This document shows positions 7,943 through 15,634 of a stretch of DNA of 33,625 nucleotides, in pieces. Under the pieces are notes generated by a model, which worked only from the letters and a program-made list of their open reading frames with translations, did no database searches and was not told the origin of the DNA. How positions within the stretch are numbered: the first letter of the stretch is position 1; every line of letters begins with the position of its first letter. Origin of the DNA: an uncultured Paraprevotella sp. GTDB taxonomy: Bacteria > Bacteroidota > Bacteroidia > Bacteroidales > Bacteroidaceae. The position numbers and the translations under genes are program-made. The stretch is taken from contig CALULQ010000074.1 of the NCBI GenBank assembly GCA_944321525.1, positions 1 to 33,625 of the forward strand, given 5' to 3'.

Positions 7943-9997
7943 TCAGAAATTGAATCCGGCCCGGAAGTATCCGGAGAACTTGGAACGGTCGCTGTAGCTG
8001 AAGGTGATTCCCACGGGGCCGATGAAGGTTCGGATGTCGTATCTGATGGCGCCGCCGAACACGTGGTAGCCCATCCGTTCGTTGTTGCCAAAGCTGTTCT
8101 TGAAGAAGTGCATCCAGTCGTCCGACGTGGCGGCCACGTTGAACGCGCCGCTCACATAGTGTTTCCCTCCGATGCGCTGGCGCGCTTCAATGCCCACGAT
8201 GGCCAGCGAGCGGCGGGCCATCTCGAAATAGTTGATGCCATAGAGGGGAATTTGCTGTGCGAAGTATTTCCCGCGTTCCTGTCCGCCGATGGTGTTGATT
8301 TCCGCCACGGTATTCTCCGTGGTCAGGTAGCGGCTGTCGACCCAAGGCATGAGCGTGAAGCGCGAGTTGAACGAGAACGCGGCGTTCCAGTGTATGCCCG
8401 CGATGTGGAAGGCCTTGTTGCCGTTCAGCGGGATGGCATAGTAGTAGGACAAGGCGAACTCGCTGCCCTTGGTGGGGAAGTAGGCGTCGTTGGTCGTGCT
8501 CACGGCATATTCGGTGCCGAACTTCATGTAGCTTTCTTTGTTGATGTCGCGCGGGGAACTTCCCGAGAAGCGGTAGAGGAAGGAGCCGTAGTTGTATAAC
8601 TGGTAGATGGCGCCCAGCTTCAGCCGCACGTATTTCCAACTTCTCATGAACCCCACTTCGCCAAAGTGGTGGTTGAAGTTGAGCCCGTATTCCCTTTCGC
8701 CCTTTTCGTAGATGTTGAAGTCGTTGTACGTGTAGCGGTATCCGGTGGTGAAGAGCCATTGGCGGCCCATGTGGAGGGCGTAGTGCGCGTCGCCGGAGGT
8801 CTGCTTGCCCAAGCGGAGGGTCAGGCTGACGTTGTGGTTCCTCTTGCGGCCCAGTTGCATCTGCCCGTTGAAGAGCAGGGCCGCCAGTTCCTCGTTGTCG
8901 AAGCGCAACCCCAAGTTGATGGAATTGGTCGGCGCGTCGCCCACCAAGGTCTTGATGGTGGCGGCATAGCGGGCTTCCACGCCTCCGGGGCGGTGCATAT
9001 AATAATAAGGTGGAACGGGGCGGTGGGCGGCCGGATTGTCGGTGGCGGGAGCCAGCCGCCGGGCGATGGCGCGCAGGGTGTCCATCTGGAGGCGGGCCGC
9101 CTGTTCGCCGCGGCCGATGAGGGAGTCGATGGCCGTGATGTTGAAGCTGGCCGTGCTGTAGCCCTTCACGTTCACCTTGATGTACACGTCCGAACTGTCG
9201 ATGCTTTGTTGCCAGCGGTCTTTCCGTTGCAGGTCGATGAGCTGGTTCAGTTGCGAGAATAGGTTGTTCTTGAGCTCGTCGGCGTTTTTCAATGGGTCTT
9301 GCACGTCCACGCCGATGATGATGTCGGCCCCCATGTCGAGTGCCACGTCAACGGGGTAATTGTTGGTGATGCCGCCGTCGATGAGCAACTGCCCGTCGGT
9401 GTCCACAGGGGCAAACACGCCGGGGATGGACATGCTGGCCCGGATGGCGATGGGCAGCACGCCGTTGCGGAACACGACCTCCTTCCCCGTGACAAGGTCT
9501 TGCGACACGCAGGCAAAGGGGATGGGCATCTTGCGGAAATCAATGGAGTCGTGGTAGCCTTCGGTCAGTTGCCAGAGCATCCGGCCGATGTTGCGCCCCT
9601 TGATGAGGCCTCCGCTGATGAGGTCCTGCGGCTTTTCGAAAAAGGGGACGGAGAGAATGTATTGCGAGCCTTGTTCGCGGGCTTGCAGGTCGATGGCGGA
9701 ACGGTGGGACTTGTCGCCCAGCAGGGCGGGCCAGTCTTGCGCCATGAAGATGCTGTCCATCTGGTCGGGCGTGTAGCCGATGGAGTAGAGGCCGCCGATG
9801 ATGCTGCCCATGCTGGTGCCCACGATGATGTCGATGGGGACGCCGGCCTCTTCCATAACCCTCAGTGCGCCGATGTGCGCCGTGCCTTTGGCGCCCCCGC
9901 CGCTCAGCACTACGCCCACTTTGGGACGGGCCGCAAGCGGCGGCAGGAAGCAACATGCGATGAATAGCAAGGCCAGAAGGCGTGGTATTTTAGTCAT
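7943..9997 (-). CDS. patatin-like phospholipase with outer-membrane barrel
   Basis: The start chosen is the ATG at 9997, which gives a signal peptide (MTKIPRLLALLFIACCFLPPLAA) directly before the domain. An in-frame upstream start would add 32 residues and bury this signal. The patatin domain shows the oxyanion motif SGGGAKG, the nucleophile elbow GTSMG (Ser62) and DGG near residue 206, the Ser-Asp dyad of this lipase family. The C-terminal half, from about residue 330, has alternating amphipathic strands and ends in FNF, typical of a BamA/D15-type barrel. Overall it resembles PlpD-like type Vd autotransporters and the common Bacteroidales patatin-surface antigen fusions. It probably displays phospholipase A activity at the outer membrane. 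It is divergent from dnaK and convergent with the ligase-like gene. Confidence 0.9.
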   Translation of the reverse strand: MTKIPRLLALLFIACCFLPPLAARPKVGVVLSGGGAKGTAHIGALRVMEEAGVPIDIIVGTSMGSIIGGLYSIGYTPDQMDSIFMAQDWPALLGDKSHRSAIDLQAREQGSQYILSVPFFEKPQDLISGGLIKGRNIGRMLWQLTEGYHDSIDFRKMPIPFACVSQDLVTGKEVVFRNGVLPIAIRASMSIPGVFAPVDTDGQLLIDGGITNNYPVDVALDMGADIIIGVDVQDPLKNADELKNNLFSQLNQLIDLQRKDRWQQSIDSSDVYIKVNVKGYSTASFNITAIDSLIGRGEQAARLQMDTLRAIARRLAPATDNPAAHRPVPPYYYMHRPGGVEARYAATIKTLVGDAPTNSINLGLRFDNEELAALLFNGQMQLGRKRNHNVSLTLRLGKQTSGDAHYALHMGRQWLFTTGYRYTYNDFNIYEKGEREYGLNFNHHFGEVGFMRSWKYVRLKLGAIYQLYNYGSFLYRFSGSSPRDINKESYMKFGTEYAVSTTNDAYFPTKGSEFALSYYYAIPLNGNKAFHIAGIHWNAAFSFNSRFTLMPWVDSRYLTTENTVAEINTIGGQERGKYFAQQIPLYGINYFEMARRSLAIVGIEARQRIGGKHYVSGAFNVAATSDDWMHFFKNSFGNNERMGYHVFGGAIRYDIRTFIGPVGITFSYSDRSKFSGYFRAGFNF

Positions 9998-10067
9998 AAG
10001 CTTTATTTGTTTTCGGCCATTTTGGCAGTTCGTGAGCCTGAATGTCACATATTCCCGTTCACGTATG

Positions 10068-10075
10068 CAAAGATA
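10068..10075 (-). promoter_or_regulatory. -7 box of the patatin gene
   Basis: Read on the minus strand this is TATCTTTG, an exact TAnnTTTG element, 70 bases before the start at 9997. The element also argues for the downstream start, because it would lie inside the coding sequence of the longer alternative. The 245-base divergent region to dnaK holds no other clear element. I could not assign a dnaK promoter. Confidence 0.55.
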
Positions 10076-10242
10076 AGCCAAAAACTTCATCAATATATTG
10101 AAAAACTCTTTTTTATCACTTTTTCCACTCGTCGGGACACTTTGGCATGCGGTTTGTTTTTGATAAAGTGCGCACGGCTCGCAAGGGCAGAACGCGAGAC
10201 TTAAAACAATTCATTTGATTAATAACAAAAAAAGATACGATT

Positions 10243-12159
10243 ATGGGAAAGATTATTGGTATTGACTTGGGAACCACGAACTCGTGCGTTTCCGTATTTG
10301 AAGGTAACGAACCGGTGGTGATTGCCAACAACGAAGGCAAGCGCACTACACCTTCTATCGTGGCGTTTAAGAACGGTGAGCGGTTGGTGGGTGATCCTGC
10401 CAAGCGTCAGGCCATCACGAATCCGAAGAACACGGTGTTCTCCATCAAGCGTTTCATGGGTGAGACTTACGACCAGGTGCAGAAGGAAATCGCCCGCGTA
10501 CCTTATTCTGTGGTAAAGGGCGACAACAACACCCCGCGCGTGGACATAGAAGGACGTCTGTACACCCCGCAGGAAATCTCGGCCATGATTCTGCAGAAGA
10601 TGAAGAAGACGGCCGAGGATTATCTGGGCCAGGAAGTGACGGAAGCCGTCATCACCGTGCCTGCCTACTTCTCTGACTCTCAGCGTCAGGCTACGAAAGA
10701 AGCCGGACAGATTGCCGGTCTGGACGTGAAGCGTATCGTGAACGAGCCTACGGCTGCCGCCTTGGCTTACGGTGTGGACAAGTCTAACAAGGACATGAAG
10801 ATTGCGGTCTTCGACTTGGGTGGCGGTACGTTTGATATCTCCATCCTGGAGTTCGGTAGCGGCGTGTTCGAAGTGCTTTCCACCAACGGTGACACGCATC
10901 TGGGCGGTGATGACTTCGACCAGGTAATCATCGACTGGTTGGCCGCAGACTTCAAGAGCGAGGAAGGCGTCGACCTGAAGCAGGACCCGATGGCTTTGCA
11001 GCGTCTGAAGGAAGCAGCCGAGAAGGCAAAGATAGAGTTGTCTTCTTCTACGACCACTGAAATCAACTTGCCGTACATTACGGCTGTAGGCGGTGTGCCT
11101 AAACACTTGGTCAAGACGTTGACCCGTGCAAAATTCGAGCAGTTGGCCGACCACTTGATTCAGGCTTGTAAGGTTCCGTGCCAGAAAGCCATGCAGGATG
11201 CCGGCTTGAGCAATTCGGATATCGATGAGGTGATTTTGGTGGGTGGTTCCAGCCGTATCCCTGCCATCCAGAAGTTGGTGGAAGACTTCTTCGGCAAGGC
11301 GCCGTCGAAGGGTGTGAACCCCGATGAGGTGGTGGCCGTAGGTGCTTCTATCCAAGGTGCCATCCTGAACAAGGAAGCCGGTGTGGGCGACATCGTGTTG
11401 CTGGACGTAACGCCGTTGTCCATGGGTATCGAGACCATGGGTGGTGTGATGACCAAACTGATTGATGCCAATACCACCATTCCGTGCAACAAGAGCGAAG
11501 TGTTCAGTACGGCTGCCGACAACCAAACGGAAGTGACTATCCGCGTCTTGCAGGGTGAGCGTCCAATGGCCAACCAGAACAAGCAGATTGGTCTGTTCAA
11601 CCTGACAGGTATTACTCCGGCTCCGCGTGGTGTGCCTCAGATTGAGGTGACCTTCGACATCGATGCCAACGGTATCTTGAAGGTATCTGCCAAGGATAAG
11701 GCAACGGGCAAGGAACAGGCCATCCGAATCGAGGCTTCTTCCGGTTTGAGCAAGGATGAAATCGAACGCATGAAGGCTGAAGCCGAAGCCAATGCCGAGG
11801 CCGACAAGAAAGAGCGCGAGCGCGTGGACAAGATGAACCAGGCTGACTCCATGATATTCCAGACCGAGAATCAGTTGAAGGAACTGGGCGATAAGTTGCC
11901 GGCCGACAAGAAACCCGCAATAGAGTCTGCCCTGCAGAAACTGAAAGACGCCCACAAGGCAGGAGACATCACCGCGATCGACGCCGCCATTGCCGAATTG
12001 AACAATGCATGGCATGTCGCCAGCCAGCAGATGTACCAAGGCGGTGCACAAGCTGGCGCCGGTCAGCAGCAGAATGCAGGCGCTCAGAACAACAACGCCA
12101 ATGCAGGTTCGTCTTCGGATGACAATATTCAGGATGCGGACTTTGAGGAAGTGAAGTAA
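10243..12159 (+). CDS. dnaK: Hsp70 chaperone DnaK
   Basis: The 638-residue chaperone begins [16 protein letters not shown] and has all Hsp70 signatures: the phosphate loop [37 protein letters not shown], the interdomain linker [11 protein letters not shown] and a substrate-binding domain around TRVLQGE-like [14 protein letters not shown]. The C-terminus is Gln/Gly/Asn-rich and ends DADFEEVK, the conserved bacterial tail. It folds client proteins with DnaJ and GrpE, neither of which is encoded here. The last five codons and the stop form the core of the attachment site used by the downstream element, so the gene stays intact after insertion. The native terminator has been displaced and replaced by an element-borne one. 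Confidence 0.99.
   Translation: MGKIIGIDLGTTNSCVSVFEGNEPVVIANNEGKRTTPSIVAFKNGERLVGDPAKRQAITNPKNTVFSIKRFMGETYDQVQKEIARVPYSVVKGDNNTPRVDIEGRLYTPQEISAMILQKMKKTAEDYLGQEVTEAVITVPAYFSDSQRQATKEAGQIAGLDVKRIVNEPTAAALAYGVDKSNKDMKIAVFDLGGGTFDISILEFGSGVFEVLSTNGDTHLGGDDFDQVIIDWLAADFKSEEGVDLKQDPMALQRLKEAAEKAKIELSSSTTTEINLPYITAVGGVPKHLVKTLTRAKFEQLADHLIQACKVPCQKAMQDAGLSNSDIDEVILVGGSSRIPAIQKLVEDFFGKAPSKGVNPDEVVAVGASIQGAILNKEAGVGDIVLLDVTPLSMGIETMGGVMTKLIDANTTIPCNKSEVFSTAADNQTEVTIRVLQGERPMANQNKQIGLFNLTGITPAPRGVPQIEVTFDIDANGILKVSAKDKATGKEQAIRIEASSGLSKDEIERMKAEAEANAEADKKERERVDKMNQADSMIFQTENQLKELGDKLPADKKPAIESALQKLKDAHKAGDITAIDAAIAELNNAWHVASQQMYQGGAQAGAGQQQNAGAQNNNANAGSSSDDNIQDADFEEVK
12142..12159 (+). other. left attachment core (dnaK 3' end)
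   Basis: TTTGAGGAAGTGAAGTAA encodes FEEVK-stop of DnaK. The identical 18 bases recur at 33341-33358, and the flanking bases differ on both sides (c/g on the left copy, a/t on the right copy). This is the expected outcome of site-specific integration into a gene end by a tyrosine recombinase. The exact crossover position inside the 18 bases cannot be read. Confidence 0.9.
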
Positions 12160-12194
12160 GTATTGGTAAACAACGATAACTAACGATAGAAAAG

Positions 12195-12233
12195 TAGGGT
12201 GTAGCTCAATGAGTTACGCCCTATTTTGTTTTT
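12195..12233 (+). terminator. element-borne intrinsic terminator for dnaK
   Basis: The stem runs from 12195 to 12223 with an AAT loop (TAGGGTGTAGCTC / GAGTTACGCCCTA, two G-U pairs) and is followed by TTTTGTTTTT. It lies inside the element, 36 bases after the dnaK stop. A hairpin with the same loop and inner stem, AGCTCAATGAGTT, stands in the same place behind the right attachment core. Confidence 0.85.
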
Positions 12234-12249
12234 AACTCTTTCTGATGGA

Positions 12250-12283
12250 TTTGCTTGTTTCTCGGATTTTTATTGTATATTTG
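12250..12283 (+). promoter_or_regulatory. promoter of the HTH-integrase operon
   Basis: TTTG (12250-12253) and TATATTTG (12276-12283) match the Bacteroidetes elements with a 22-bp spacer, slightly long. The -7 box overlaps the first copy of an 11-bp tandem repeat, so a protein bound to the repeat would block this promoter. Confidence 0.5.
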
Positions 12284-12298
12284 TACCATATTTGTGCC
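12277..12298 (+). repeat. two abutting 11-bp direct repeats, candidate integrase arm sites
   Basis: ATATTTGTACC (12277-12287) is followed without gap by ATATTTGTGCC (12288-12298). A further exact copy extended to 13 bases, ATATTTGTACCAT, lies at 33292-33304, 36 bases before the right core. Distance from the left core is 117 bases. This is the arrangement of arm-type sites of lambda-like integrases. Confidence 0.55.
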
Positions 12299-12368
12299 GC
12301 GATAAAAAAGTAGGAAATCTGCGACAAAATATAAACGGGTTGAATACAAACAAGTAAAAATCAGCATT

Positions 12369-12929
12369 ATGCCAGCAGCAAAGTTCGAGATAAAGCGCAA
12401 ATGCCAAGTGTGCGGTCAGGAGTTCATCGCCAAGACCATAGAATCGTGGTATTGTTCCAAACGCTGTTCCAACATTGCCTATAAGCGCAGGAAAGACGAG
12501 GAGAAGCGGAACCAACGATTGGATGAAATAGTGAAAAGCATCCCAAAGCACCAAGATTACATTAAGGTGTCAGAAGCCTATGCCCTGTTTGGCATAAGCA
12601 AAGATACGCTGTATCGTCTGATACATAAAGGTACTATCTCGCACATAAATCTTGGAACTAACCAAATCCGAGTGAGTAAAGAAGAATTGTTGAAACTTTA
12701 CCCGTTGCGCAAGAAAGCACTGACTAAATCAAAGCCTGTTGCCAAACTTTACAGTCTGGAGCCAAAGGACTGTTACACCATTGGTGAAATAGCTAAGAAA
12801 TATCATTTGGACGACAGCACGGTGTATCTCCATATCCGTAAATACTCTATCCCCACTCGACAGATTGGGAATTTTGTTTATGCCCCCAAGAAAGAAATTG
12901 ATAACCTATATAAAGGAGCGAAGCAATGA
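12369..12929 (+). CDS. zinc-ribbon/double helix-turn-helix protein (possible recombination directionality factor)
   Basis: The 186-residue protein begins with a four-cysteine knuckle (C12, C15, C29, C33). Two MerR/excisionase-like helix-turn-helix units follow, around YIKVSEAYALFGISKDTLYRLI and CYTIGEIAKKYHLDDSTVYLHI. Its stop overlaps the integrase start by four bases (ATGA), so the two are translated together. Such a protein next to an integrase may direct excision or regulate the operon. A very similar N-terminus (MPTIGFEIKRKCKVCGKV) opens the second element at 33572. The assignment of role is inference from the domains and position. Confidence 0.75.
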   Translation: MPAAKFEIKRKCQVCGQEFIAKTIESWYCSKRCSNIAYKRRKDEEKRNQRLDEIVKSIPKHQDYIKVSEAYALFGISKDTLYRLIHKGTISHINLGTNQIRVSKEELLKLYPLRKKALTKSKPVAKLYSLEPKDCYTIGEIAKKYHLDDSTVYLHIRKYSIPTRQIGNFVYAPKKEIDNLYKGAKQ

Positions 12930-14176
12930 AGAAAGCGTTGGCCAATACACGAGTTTCGGTAAAACTCCGCAAGTCGGAATGCCGCGAGGAATGGTATCTG
13001 TACGTTGAAGCCTATCCGGTTTTTCAAGCAGACAAGCCCACTCCTCAAAGGGTGCGTGAATATCTGAATCGTACCATCACCACTCCCATTTGGGATAAGT
13101 CACGGAACGCTCGAACAGACAAGGATGGCAAAACCACTTATAAGCCTAAGCGTGATTTGAACGGCATTATCCAATGCAAATCCCAGTTAGACCAAGAATC
13201 ATGTATTTATGCCGACAAGGTGAGGAGCCTGCGCCAAAAGGAATACGATAACGCTTCGCTTTATTCTGAAACGGATGCGGAACAGGCAGAGCAGCTGGAG
13301 CGTTCCCGTTGCAACTTCATTGAATACTTCGACCACGTACAGCGGTTGCGTCACGCCCATAGTTCCGATTCCATTATCATCAACTGGAAACGGGTGCATG
13401 AGCTGTTGAAAATCTTTGCAAAAGGCGACACCATCATTTTCTCACAGATTGATTTGAAGCTGATAGAATCATTCCGCATGTTTCTGTTGAACGCTCCACA
13501 AGGAGGCGGTAAAAGTGGTACGATCTCGCAAAATACGGCTTCCACTTATTTCTCCATATTCAAAGCCGCATTGAAACAGGCTTTTATTGACGGCTATCTG
13601 ACGGTTGATATTGGGGCGAAGGTCAAAGGCATTCAAGGTCAAGAAAGCCGCAGGGAATACTTGACCATTGACGAACTGAACCGTTTGGCTCAAACTCCAT
13701 GTGACCCGTTGTTGAAGCGTGCCGCACTCTTTTCTGCATTGACCGGGCTTCGTCATTGTGATATTCAAAAGTTGAAGTGGTCAGAGATAGAGTTGTTCAA
13801 CGGCAGTTACCGCTTGAACTTCACCCAGCAAAAGACCAAAGGCGTTGAGTATATGCCCATATCCGAACAGGCATTCCAATTATGTGGTGAAAGAAAAGAG
13901 GGGGAGCAATTAGTTTTTGCCGGATTGCCCGACCCGTCATGGATTAACCGTCCGATAAAGAAATGGGTTGCAGAAGCCGGAATAACGAAGCACATCACCT
14001 ACCATTGTTTTAGGCATTCGTATGCGACCCTGCAACTTGCTGGAGGTACAGATATTTATACGGTCAGCAAAATGCTCGGTCATACGAATGTGCGAACTAC
14101 GCAGGTGTATGCAAAGGTCGTTGATGCCAAAAAGGAGGAGGCGACAAAGACAATTAAGCTGGATTTGCCAATATAG
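12926..14176 (+). CDS. int: tyrosine integrase of the element
   Basis: The 416-residue protein has the layout of Bacteroides IME/transposon integrases: an arm-binding N-terminal part, a core-binding region (residues about 120-230) and a C-terminal catalytic domain. Catalytic residues are seen as the Arg of LTGLRHCDI near residue 275, His and Arg of HCFRHSYAT near 360, His of MLGHTNV near 384 and Tyr of TTQVYAKVV near 394. It should recombine the 18-bp core at the dnaK end. It is coupled to the HTH gene. No truncation is visible. Confidence 0.93.
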   Translation: MKKALANTRVSVKLRKSECREEWYLYVEAYPVFQADKPTPQRVREYLNRTITTPIWDKSRNARTDKDGKTTYKPKRDLNGIIQCKSQLDQESCIYADKVRSLRQKEYDNASLYSETDAEQAEQLERSRCNFIEYFDHVQRLRHAHSSDSIIINWKRVHELLKIFAKGDTIIFSQIDLKLIESFRMFLLNAPQGGGKSGTISQNTASTYFSIFKAALKQAFIDGYLTVDIGAKVKGIQGQESRREYLTIDELNRLAQTPCDPLLKRAALFSALTGLRHCDIQKLKWSEIELFNGSYRLNFTQQKTKGVEYMPISEQAFQLCGERKEGEQLVFAGLPDPSWINRPIKKWVAEAGITKHITYHCFRHSYATLQLAGGTDIYTVSKMLGHTNVRTTQVYAKVVDAKKEEATKTIKLDLPI

Positions 14177-14187
14177 TAACTTAATAA

Positions 14188-14958
14188 ATGAAAATCATAT
14201 CCTATATGAAAAATAGATTTTTTAAGCCTTACAAAAAAGATAATTATTATAATGAGGGACTTATAAATGGTAAGAAAGTTTTAATTCTTGGTGCAAGTTT
14301 CTATTGTCCTTATAATGAAAGTTCAAATGATTTTAATTGTCCCAAATGGAATGAATGTACTTCTATGGAAATTAGAGATAGTTCTAATTTTAATGAATCT
14401 TGTTATTATTTCAAACATAAGGGTTATTATAAAAGTAAATTAGAAAATGCACCAGAAGATGAAATTACGAATTATTTAGAAGGTTGTGATTATCCTTCAT
14501 ATGATAATTTCACACAGTTTATGATTGAATATGTATCTAATAAAATCGGTAGGCAGAAGATGAAGAATGAAGATTGGAAAATGTATATATGGGAAAGACT
14601 TGCATTTACCAATTATGTCCAATATTTTTTGCCTACTGTATCAACTCCTACTCAAACCAAAAGGGATATACGAAATTTTGAAGCATTTTTGGAAATACTT
14701 GATGAATTACAACCTGATGTAATAATTATATGGGGAACAAAAATTACAGACCATTTTATGAAAAAATATATTCAAGTATTTACTGATAAATTAGAAAAGC
14801 AGGATAATCCTTATTTATGGAATCTTTCATATCATGGAAAAAGTTATATTTTAATTAATCCATATCATCCATGTAATTTTCATAATCAGTGGCAAAATAA
14901 TTTGGAAGGGTTCAAACAAGCATTAGATACCGTCTTTCAAAAAAATCAAGACATGTGA
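14188..14958 (+). CDS. uracil-DNA-glycosylase-like cargo protein
   Basis: The 256-residue product is strikingly AT-rich in codon use, with many AAA, AAT, TTA and TAT codons, unlike the integrase before it, so it was probably acquired separately. VLILGASFYC near the start, PDVIIIWGTKITDHFMKK in the middle and ILINPYHPCNF near the end follow the order of motifs in uracil-DNA-glycosylase-superfamily folds: a nucleotide pocket strand, a central strand, and the His-Pro loop. The usual catalytic Asp or Asn after the first motif is not obvious. It could be a base-excision or phage-defence glycosylase, or a non-enzymatic member. ATG at 14206 is an alternative start. A strong hairpin terminator follows, so it forms its own unit or ends the integrase operon. 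Confidence 0.5.
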   Translation: MKIISYMKNRFFKPYKKDNYYNEGLINGKKVLILGASFYCPYNESSNDFNCPKWNECTSMEIRDSSNFNESCYYFKHKGYYKSKLENAPEDEITNYLEGCDYPSYDNFTQFMIEYVSNKIGRQKMKNEDWKMYIWERLAFTNYVQYFLPTVSTPTQTKRDIRNFEAFLEILDELQPDVIIIWGTKITDHFMKKYIQVFTDKLEKQDNPYLWNLSYHGKSYILINPYHPCNFHNQWQNNLEGFKQALDTVFQKNQDM

Positions 14959-15010
14959 TAGCTGTATAATTATTTAACGCTCATTAACTTATGCTATAGT
15001 GTTATATGTT

Positions 15011-15038
15011 AGCCATCTGCATCTTCATGTGGATGGCT
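15011..15038 (+). terminator. terminator after the glycosylase-like gene
   Basis: AGCCATCTGCAT, a CTTC loop and ATGTGGATGGCT make a 12-bp stem with two G-U pairs. A pyrimidine-rich stretch ending in ATTTTTAT follows. It separates the left-end operon from the replication and mobilization genes. Confidence 0.65.
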
Positions 15039-15127
15039 TTCTGCTTCTGTGCATTTTTATCTTCATAACCTTATGATTCGATGATGATTCCCTTATGTCG
15101 AGAGGCATAAGCGAAAAAATCTAATGA

Positions 15128-15246
15128 TGGAATTTGCCATTATAGATATTGATAATCAGTACATATCGTTTATGATTCTTATGCCCTGCCGATGTTTCTT
15201 TATGTGATATTTGTCACCCGTAAATCAGTATTGGAATTTGCCATTA
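15128..15246 (+). repeat. 15-bp direct repeat in the leader of the excisionase-like gene
   Basis: TGGAATTTGCCATTA occurs at 15128-15142 and again at 15232-15246, in a 316-base gap without genes. The second copy ends 28 bases before the ATG at 15275 and is adjacent to TTACTTTG, a near match to a -7 box. Paired identical sites this close to a start suggest an operator, possibly for the product of the downstream HTH gene. Confidence 0.5.
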
Positions 15247-15274
15247 CTTTGCGGCAAAATTAACTGATAATGAT

Positions 15275-15634
15275 ATGGAAGACAAGAACATTACATTTGA
15301 AGATTTGCCTAAGGCAATGTCATGGATGATGGACAAGCTCAATAAACTTGACTCCAAGATTGACGGTCTGAACAACATTCCATTAGTACGGCCTGCCGAC
15401 CAGTGGATGAACCTGAAAGAACTGTGTGAATACCTGCCCAGCCATCCGGCGGAACAGACCGTTTACGGATGGACGAGTTGTCACCAGATTCCGTTTCATA
15501 AGAGAGGCAAGCGTATCATGTTCCTTAAATCAGAGATTGACGTATGGCTTCATGACGGTAAACGTAAATCGCAGAAGGAACTGGCGGAAGAAGCCGCACA
15601 ATTCATCAATGCCAAACGAAACAGACCGTTTTAA
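15275..15634 (+). CDS. excisionase-family helix-turn-helix protein
   Basis: The 119-residue protein has a coiled N-terminal part (MSWMMDKLNKLDSKIDGL). An HTH_17-like DNA-binding unit follows, with WMNLKELCEYLPSHPAEQTVYGWTSCHQIPFHKRGKRIMFLKSEIDVWL showing the helix-turn-helix and wing of excisionases. It ends in TAATG, sharing a base with the start of the DUF3987 gene, which makes the two a coupled pair common in Bacteroides mobilizable elements. It probably acts as a recombination directionality factor or as a regulator of replication genes. Confidence 0.8.
   Translation: MEDKNITFEDLPKAMSWMMDKLNKLDSKIDGLNNIPLVRPADQWMNLKELCEYLPSHPAEQTVYGWTSCHQIPFHKRGKRIMFLKSEIDVWLHDGKRKSQKELAEEAAQFINAKRNRPF

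Noticed and set aside
7880..9967. Several plus-strand open frames opposite the patatin gene
   Set aside because: They mirror the high GC of the minus-strand gene and have no start signals or domains.
10219..12051. 610-codon open frame antisense to dnaK
   Set aside because: Long antisense frames are usual opposite dnaK. The residues are rich in His, Leu and Arg without a recognisable fold, and there is no promoter.
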